Shown here: positions 60,065-64,000 of the stretch, one piece after another
How positions within the stretch are numbered: the first letter of the stretch is position 1
How the letters are laid out: every line of letters begins with the position of its first letter
Assembly (NCBI RefSeq): GCF_034521165.1
Contig: NZ_JAXHMV010000016.1
Coordinates: forward strand, 62,001 to 126,000
DNA: 64,000 bases
From: Thiohalophilus sp.
GTDB taxonomy: Bacteria; Pseudomonadota; Gammaproteobacteria; UBA6429; Thiohalophilaceae
Reading direction: 5' to 3'
Position numbers and translations under genes: made by a program
Notes under the pieces: model-generated
What the model saw: only the letters and a program-made list of their open reading frames with translations
The model's database searches: none
Told to the model about the DNA's origin: nothing

Positions 60065-60091
60065 GCCAGGTTGCGCGCAGCGCTACCTGGC
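60065..60091. repeat. 27-nt REP palindrome, copy 2
   Basis: GCCAGGTTGCG at the left with the inverted CTACCTGGC end at the right. It is the inverted homologue of 29030-29056 and lies between the two larger repeat units. Confidence 0.75.
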
Positions 60092-60119
60092 ATTCCACAG
60101 TCGACAGCGTACCTGTTAT

Positions 60120-60193
60120 CTCTCGCAGAGCCGCCAGGGCGCTGAGAAACACTATCTTTTTAATCCTCAGCGAACTCCGCGTCCCTGCGAGAG
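60120..60193. repeat. Nested inverted repeat (REP/MITE-like)
   Basis: Outer arms CTCTCGCAG (60120-60128) and CTGCGAGAG (60185-60193) and inner arms CGCTGAG (60140-60146) and CTCAGCG (60166-60172) are perfect. It is similar in plan to the element at 3257-3367. Confidence 0.75.
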
Positions 60194-60218
60194 TCAGATA
60201 TCTTCGTATCAAAATAAC

Positions 60219-60324
60219 GAGCCTGTGGGAGCGCCCCACGGGCGCGACTGCCGAATCTGGCACCATCGCGGTCGAAGCCCGCTCCCACAGGGATAGTTGG
60301 CAGTTGGCAGTTGGCAGTTGGCAG
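60219..60324. repeat. Intergenic repeat unit, copy 2, with GTTGGCA tandem tail
   Basis: The unit starts CTGTGGGAGCGCCCCACGGGCG and matches copy 1 through the end of the heptamer tract. The few differences (for example CGCGGG to CACGGG) leave the palindrome arms largely paired. The remaining stretch 60325-60422 shows nothing notable. Confidence 0.85.
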
Positions 60325-60422
60325 TAAAAGCTGAACCAGGTTCATTCATCGGTCAAGTGATCGCTCATCATCATCAAACAGTGCCAATAGTGGTGTATAC
60401 AACGTGCCAGAGGCCTAGGCTG

Positions 60423-60734
60423 TTAACCGGATTGTTCGCTGGCCACGACGACCTCGTGCATTTCCAGCTTGCCCTCGCCGTCGAATGCCTCCTTTGGCAT
60501 CGGATTGCTGTGGGCCAGCTTGAAATCCTCGCTGCCTACCCAGGCCTCGAACGACGCTTTGTCCTGCCAGGTGGTCAGCACCACATAGGGGGTCTCGTCA
60601 CTCTCTGGCCGGAGGACTTCCATGCGCACAAAGCCCGGCTGCTGGTCGATCTGGCCCGCCCGTTGGCGAAAACGTTCCTCGAACGTCTCTTCCCATCCGG
60701 CGGCGACCGGCACGCGATTGGCGACAATAAACAT
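60423..60734 (-). CDS. Antibiotic-biosynthesis-monooxygenase (ABM) domain protein
   Basis: The ATG at 60734 has GGAG upstream. The 103-residue protein begins MFIVANRVPVAAGWEETFEERFRQRAGQIDQQPGFVRMEVLRP and continues TPYVVLTTWQDKASFEAWVGSEDFKLAH, the dimeric ferredoxin-like ABM fold. Family members include heme-degrading IsdG-type enzymes and quinol monooxygenases. Heme turnover would match the iron theme but is not shown. The longer open frame upstream is not coding. Confidence 0.88.
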   Translation of the reverse strand: MFIVANRVPVAAGWEETFEERFRQRAGQIDQQPGFVRMEVLRPESDETPYVVLTTWQDKASFEAWVGSEDFKLAHSNPMPKEAFDGEGKLEMHEVVVASEQSG

Positions 60735-60912
60735 GATTACAACTCCACTGATAAGCGATTTTAGTGTGCCTGGGAGTTTATCAAAGATGAGCGGGAAAGC
60801 GGTTGCGGTGAACCGGATTACATCAAGAGGTGGCTCACCGTGCTTGATGGGCGCTGCCAGGGATGCAAGACTGAGCGACCGGTTTACTGAATAACGACAA
60901 TGGGAGAGCCTG

Positions 60913-61239
60913 ATGGCGGAGATTATTGAACTGCCCGACAATTTTTTCGGCAAACACGATCGTGAACGCGTGGAAAGCTTTGCCGCTCACGAAGTGGCCC
61001 ACGGACGGGCGACGCGCTGGCACTGGGCCAAAGACGACGATGATGACGATATTTTTCAACTGTTCGCCGGCGGCGCGGACGAGTACCTGATCCTCACCCT
61101 CAGCCGGGATCGCGAACAGGATGCTTACTGTGCCCACGACGGCGAGGGCCGGCATCTGGTCAGCGGCTCGATGGATCATGTCATGGCCGAGGTGGATGCC
61201 TATCTCAGCGCGCTGCATGGCGAGCCACCGGCCTCCTGA
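60913..61239 (+). CDS. Small acidic protein of unknown function
   Basis: GGGAGAG precedes the ATG by 6 nt. The 108-residue product (MAEIIELPDNFFGKHDRERVESFAAHEVAHGRATRWHWAKDDDDDDIFQLFAGGADEYLILTLSRDREQDAY) has a poly-Asp run at about 41-46 and ends in a helix. HEVAH (about 26-30) looks like HExxH but the second position pattern is H-E-V-A-H without an obvious third ligand; at this length a zinc protease is unlikely. It is 53 nt upstream of the ClC gene and may be cotranscribed. Confidence 0.65.
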   Translation: MAEIIELPDNFFGKHDRERVESFAAHEVAHGRATRWHWAKDDDDDDIFQLFAGGADEYLILTLSRDREQDAYCAHDGEGRHLVSGSMDHVMAEVDAYLSALHGEPPAS

Positions 61240-61292
61240 ATCGCCGCCCGCCCGGGCAACCTGCCTGCCCTGGCCACTGACCGAGACAACTC

Positions 61293-63032
61293 ATGATCCC
61301 GTCGAAAATGAGCGAATGGCTGGAGCGATTCCGCATCCAGCTGGCCCGGCCGGATGCAATATTGCCGCTCTCCTTCCTCGGGCTGGTCGCCGGTATCCTG
61401 GCGGCCCTGACGGTCATCGCCCTGCGCCTGCTGGTCGACGCGGCGCAGACCACACTCTATCCAATGACGCAGGCCGGAGACTTCGAGTCCCTGCCCTGGC
61501 ACTGGCGGGTGGCCACCGCCCTGGCGGGCGGGCTGCTGATCGGAGTGCTGTTTCGCCTGGTATCGGCTCCGGCGCAGACCGTCGGGGTGCTGCATGTGAT
61601 CGAACGCCTGGCCTATCATCAGGGCCGCCTGCCGTGGATCAACGCGGTGGTGCAGTTTTTCGGCGGCGCGATTTCGATGATCGCCGGGCATTCGGTCGGC
61701 CGCGAGGGACCCAGCGCCCACCTGGGGGCAGCCAGCAGCAATCTGCCGGCCCAGGCGCTGGGCCTGCCGCATAACAGCCTGCGGGTGCTGACCGCCTGCG
61801 GCGCCGCCGCCGGGATTGCCGCTTCCTTCAACACCCCGCTGGCCGGGGCGGTGTTCGCCATGGAAGTGCTGATGCTCGAATACACCGTGGCCGGTTTTGC
61901 CCCGGTGATTCTGGCCACGGTCAGTGCCACCGCCATCAGCCAGCTGGTGTTCGGCAACACCTACACCTTTTCCGTCCCCGAGCTGCATCTGGGCAGCGTG
62001 GCACAGCTGCCCTATATATTGGTATGCGGGGTTCTGATCGGCCTGCTCGCCGCCGGTTTCAATGCCCTGTTTCAGCAGGTCGCCCTGCACAGCCGACGCC
62101 TGCCCCCCTGGTCACGGCCGGTGCTGGCCGGCCTGCTGGTCGGCGTCTGCGGGCTGTTTGTTCCCGAGGTGATGGGCATTGGCGATGACACGGTCAATGC
62201 CATCCTCAGCGGCGAGACCGCCCTGCGCCTGCTGCTCGTGGTGCTGATCGTCAAGGTACTGGCCACCGCCGGCGGCATCGGCCTGGGGCTGCCCGGCGGG
62301 ATCATCGGCCCGACCTTCTTTATCGGCGCGGCCGCCGGGGGGCTGCTGGGAGCCATCGGCATCCAGCTCGGCTTCATCGAACCCGGCAGTGTCGGCCTGT
62401 ACGCAATGATCGGCATGGGCGCCATGATGGCCGCCACCCTGCAGGCGCCCATGGCCGGGTTGATCGCGATCCTGGAGCTGACCGGTGAGCCGAACTTTAT
62501 CCTGCCGGGGATGCTGGCGGTCGTGACCTCGACCATCGTCAGCGGGCGGCTCTTCCGGCACGAATCCCTGTTCCATACCCTGCTGCGCGGCCGTGGCCTG
62601 GACTATCGCAGCGATCCGGTGGCGCAGTCATTACGGCGGGTCGGCGTGGCCAGCGCCATGAACCGCAAGATCGTCGTCCTGCCCCGGCAGGCCGAGACCC
62701 GGCAGGTGGATCGCGCCCTGCAGAATGAACCGGTCTGGGTGCTGGTCAAGGAAAAAGAAGCGGACCCGCCACAGATGGCGCTGGCAGGCGTGGATCTGGC
62801 CCTTGCCCGCAAACAGTCTCCCGAGGCCGACCAGTTCGATCTGCTGGAGCTGCCCGGCGAGCGGCGCACGCTGGTGGCCGTCGATATGCGCGCCACCATG
62901 GAAGAAGCCCGCCAGCTATTACACGACAGCGGCAAAGAGATGGCCTGCGTCGTCAGCCAGAACGTGCCGGGACTGCCCCGCATCTATGGCGTGCTGAGCC
63001 AGGACGAGGTGGAAGGCAGTTATCGTTATTGA
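61293..63032 (+). CDS. ClC chloride channel/antiporter with C-terminal CBS-like region
   Basis: The 579-residue protein has the ClC core, including GHSVGREGPSAHLGAASSN with the gating glutamate E139 (equivalent to E148 of E. coli ClcA), the GIAASFNTPLAGAVFAMEV helix, and LPGGIIGPTFFIGAAAGGLLG. The last 130 residues form a weak CBS pair (ASAMNRKIVVLPRQAETRQVDRALQNEPVWVLVKE). It exchanges Cl- for H+ or conducts chloride across the inner membrane. Partner with the nearby sodium channel in salt handling is only a guess. Confidence 0.92.
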   Translation: MIPSKMSEWLERFRIQLARPDAILPLSFLGLVAGILAALTVIALRLLVDAAQTTLYPMTQAGDFESLPWHWRVATALAGGLLIGVLFRLVSAPAQTVGVLHVIERLAYHQGRLPWINAVVQFFGGAISMIAGHSVGREGPSAHLGAASSNLPAQALGLPHNSLRVLTACGAAAGIAASFNTPLAGAVFAMEVLMLEYTVAGFAPVILATVSATAISQLVFGNTYTFSVPELHLGSVAQLPYILVCGVLIGLLAAGFNALFQQVALHSRRLPPWSRPVLAGLLVGVCGLFVPEVMGIGDDTVNAILSGETALRLLLVVLIVKVLATAGGIGLGLPGGIIGPTFFIGAAAGGLLGAIGIQLGFIEPGSVGLYAMIGMGAMMAATLQAPMAGLIAILELTGEPNFILPGMLAVVTSTIVSGRLFRHESLFHTLLRGRGLDYRSDPVAQSLRRVGVASAMNRKIVVLPRQAETRQVDRALQNEPVWVLVKEKEADPPQMALAGVDLALARKQSPEADQFDLLELPGERRTLVAVDMRATMEEARQLLHDSGKEMACVVSQNVPGLPRIYGVLSQDEVEGSYRY

Positions 63033-63202
63033 GAGGTCGAGAGACAACCGCCGTCAATCTCCGCATCGCCAAAACGCGGGGCCGATTTGATACCCCGAAA
63101 GCAGGAGTTCAGTTCGCGTACCGGCTATGTGGTGTTATGTGATTTTCTTAAAGGCGCCACGTAAATTGACGTTAATGAATCATACCCCCTGATGTAGTAT
63201 TC

Positions 63203-63216
63203 GTTCTCATGAGAAC
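63203..63216. promoter_or_regulatory. Perfect palindrome spanning the start codon of the last gene
   Basis: GTTCTCATGAGAAC is a 14-bp perfect palindrome whose centre is the ATG of the gene at 63209. No ribosome site is seen before the ATG. It may be a regulator-binding site or coincidence. Confidence 0.35.
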
Positions 63217-64000
63217 CGTCTTTTCTGTCAGCCGGGCCCCGATACGGGGGCAATGGTACTCCGGCCTCACATTTCTGCTCATCAGCCTGTTGTTTCTGAT
63301 GAACCTGTCAACCGCACAGGCACAGGAAAGCTCGACCCCGGTCAAAATAAATAAAGACGGGTCTGCGCGGTTTAAACCCCTTCTCACCGATGAGGAGGAG
63401 CAGTATCTGCAACAATTATCCCGCATCCGGGTTGCCCTCATCGACAACCAGCCTCCCTTGACCATGGTCCAGGCAGGTGAGCCGGAAGGTTATCTTAATG
63501 ATCTTCTTTTCAGGCTTGCCGAAGCATTGGGGCTCGAGGTGGAATTCGTGCCGATGTCTTATTCACAGTCCGTCGAAGCCTTGCAGAAAGGCCAACTGGA
63601 CCTGTTGAATGATTATTCACCCTATCACGGACGAACCAGCGCATTGCTTGAAAGCCGGCCGGTTATTAACTCGCCTTTTGTGGTTGTCGGTAGTGCCAAC
63701 CTGCCGCCGATTCATTCCATGGCGGATATCAGAGACAGGAAACTGGTCATGGTAGAGGGGTTTCAGCAAACCTCGCGGGTGCAGGAGCATTACCCCGAAC
63801 AGGAACTGATGTTGGTTGATAGCATTGATGAAGCCTATCGTGCCCTGCGAAGCCAGGATGCGGCGTTTTATATCGACAATGCCACCCATGCCGGTTTCTA
63901 CCTGCGCCATCACCTGATCAGCGATCTGCGGATTCTGGGTGAGCTGCCCCGACAGGAGCTTGGCAGGCTCTCACTGCGATTCGCGATTAACAAAACACAC
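63209..64000 (+). CDS. Periplasmic SBP-type sensor protein, N-terminal part (runs off the window)
   Basis: The frame is open from ATG 63209 to the window end (264 codons). A signal segment (WYSGLTFLLISLLFLMNLSTAQAQ) precedes a family-3 solute-binding domain: RIRVALIDNQPPLTMVQAGEPEGYLNDLLFRLAEALGLEVEFVPM, LQKGQLDLLNDYSPYHGRTSALLESRPVI, FVVVGSANLPPIHSMADIRDRKLVMVEGFQQTSRVQEHYP. This style of domain usually forms the N-terminal sensor of BvgS-like histidine kinases or GGDEF/EAL proteins. The output domain is beyond 64000. Confidence 0.8.
   Translation, partial: MRTVFSVSRAPIRGQWYSGLTFLLISLLFLMNLSTAQAQESSTPVKINKDGSARFKPLLTDEEEQYLQQLSRIRVALIDNQPPLTMVQAGEPEGYLNDLLFRLAEALGLEVEFVPMSYSQSVEALQKGQLDLLNDYSPYHGRTSALLESRPVINSPFVVVGSANLPPIHSMADIRDRKLVMVEGFQQTSRVQEHYPEQELMLVDSIDEAYRALRSQDAAFYIDNATHAGFYLRHHLISDLRILGELPRQELGRLSLRFAINKTH

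Noticed and set aside
59945..60324. CRISPR array
   Set aside because: The repeats are long palindromic units with a heptamer tract, there are only two copies, and there are no regular spacers or cas genes.
60913..61239. Zinc protease reading of the HEVAH motif
   Set aside because: The protein is only 108 residues long and shows no third ligand or protease fold; the motif is probably coincidental.

Overview
The window looks like part of the chromosome of a moderately GC-rich gammaproteobacterium, most likely a marine or halophilic sulfur oxidiser related to Chromatiales/Ectothiorhodospiraceae. This is inferred from gene content only; no rRNA or tRNA was seen. The pointers are a sulfide:quinone-reductase-type flavoprotein, a tusA-dsrE2 pair, a TusE/DsrC-like protein, a TSUP exporter, a NavAb-type sodium channel, TonB/ExbBD iron uptake, a FadL porin, and REP-like palindromes of a kind common in gammaproteobacteria.

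Layout. 0-4.6 kb: end of a CnoX-like thioredoxin gene, a cold-shock gene with a long leader, an orphan TRAP-TAXI binding protein, an exported metallo-beta-lactamase-fold enzyme, and a cytochrome b561/YceI pair. 4.6-6.3 kb: a low-GC island with a VIT-type transporter, a strongly attC-like hairpin, and a HigBA-type toxin-antitoxin module between two copies of a 27-nt direct repeat. 6.3-10.6 kb: an RND efflux pump with its adaptor. 10.8-17.3 kb: a DASS anion symporter with a small gene, then a Fur-box-controlled iron operon tonB-exbB-exbD-hemP-TonB receptor. 17.4-19.9 kb: a degenerate HD-GYP protein and the remains of a GspE/PilB ATPase. 19.9-23.3 kb: an FHA protein and two non-homologous class I aldolases flanking a dead porin gene.

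23.3-34.7 kb: hemerythrin, SQR-like flavoprotein, methyltransferase, BacNav channel, TSUP exporter, a cNMP-binding diguanylate cyclase, a DUF2189 protein, an EamA permease, old yellow enzyme, a TetR regulator, an exported peroxiredoxin-like protein, and tusA-dsrE2. A 16-bp palindrome occurs once before the TetR gene and twice before tusA, suggesting one regulon. 34.8-42.4 kb: AraC regulator, small exported proteins, a transglutaminase-like enzyme, an AsmA-like protein, a PhnD-like binding protein, FadL, and a 5'-truncated MFS gene next to an AT-rich FkbM methyltransferase. 43.4-52.6 kb: an AT-richer stretch dominated by signalling genes (HDOD, EAL-HDOD, PAS-PAS-GGDEF-EAL) plus a DsrC-like protein without the redox cysteines, a chalcone-isomerase-like protein, a CbiX-like chelatase, a DedA protein and a tandem thioredoxin-fold protein.

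53.2-64 kb: a four-gene Mla/MCE lipid-transport operon, an IorAB-type molybdenum hydroxylase between two blocks of intergenic repeats, an ABM monooxygenase, a ClC chloride channel, and the start of a sensor with a periplasmic binding domain that leaves the window.

The strongest leads are the attC-like cassette region (5.4-6.3 kb), the TetR palindrome shared by old yellow enzyme/TetR and tusA-dsrE2, the cysteine-less DsrC homologue, and a 20-nt motif shared by the FHA and diguanylate cyclase upstream regions. I found no CRISPR array, complete insertion sequence or prophage.
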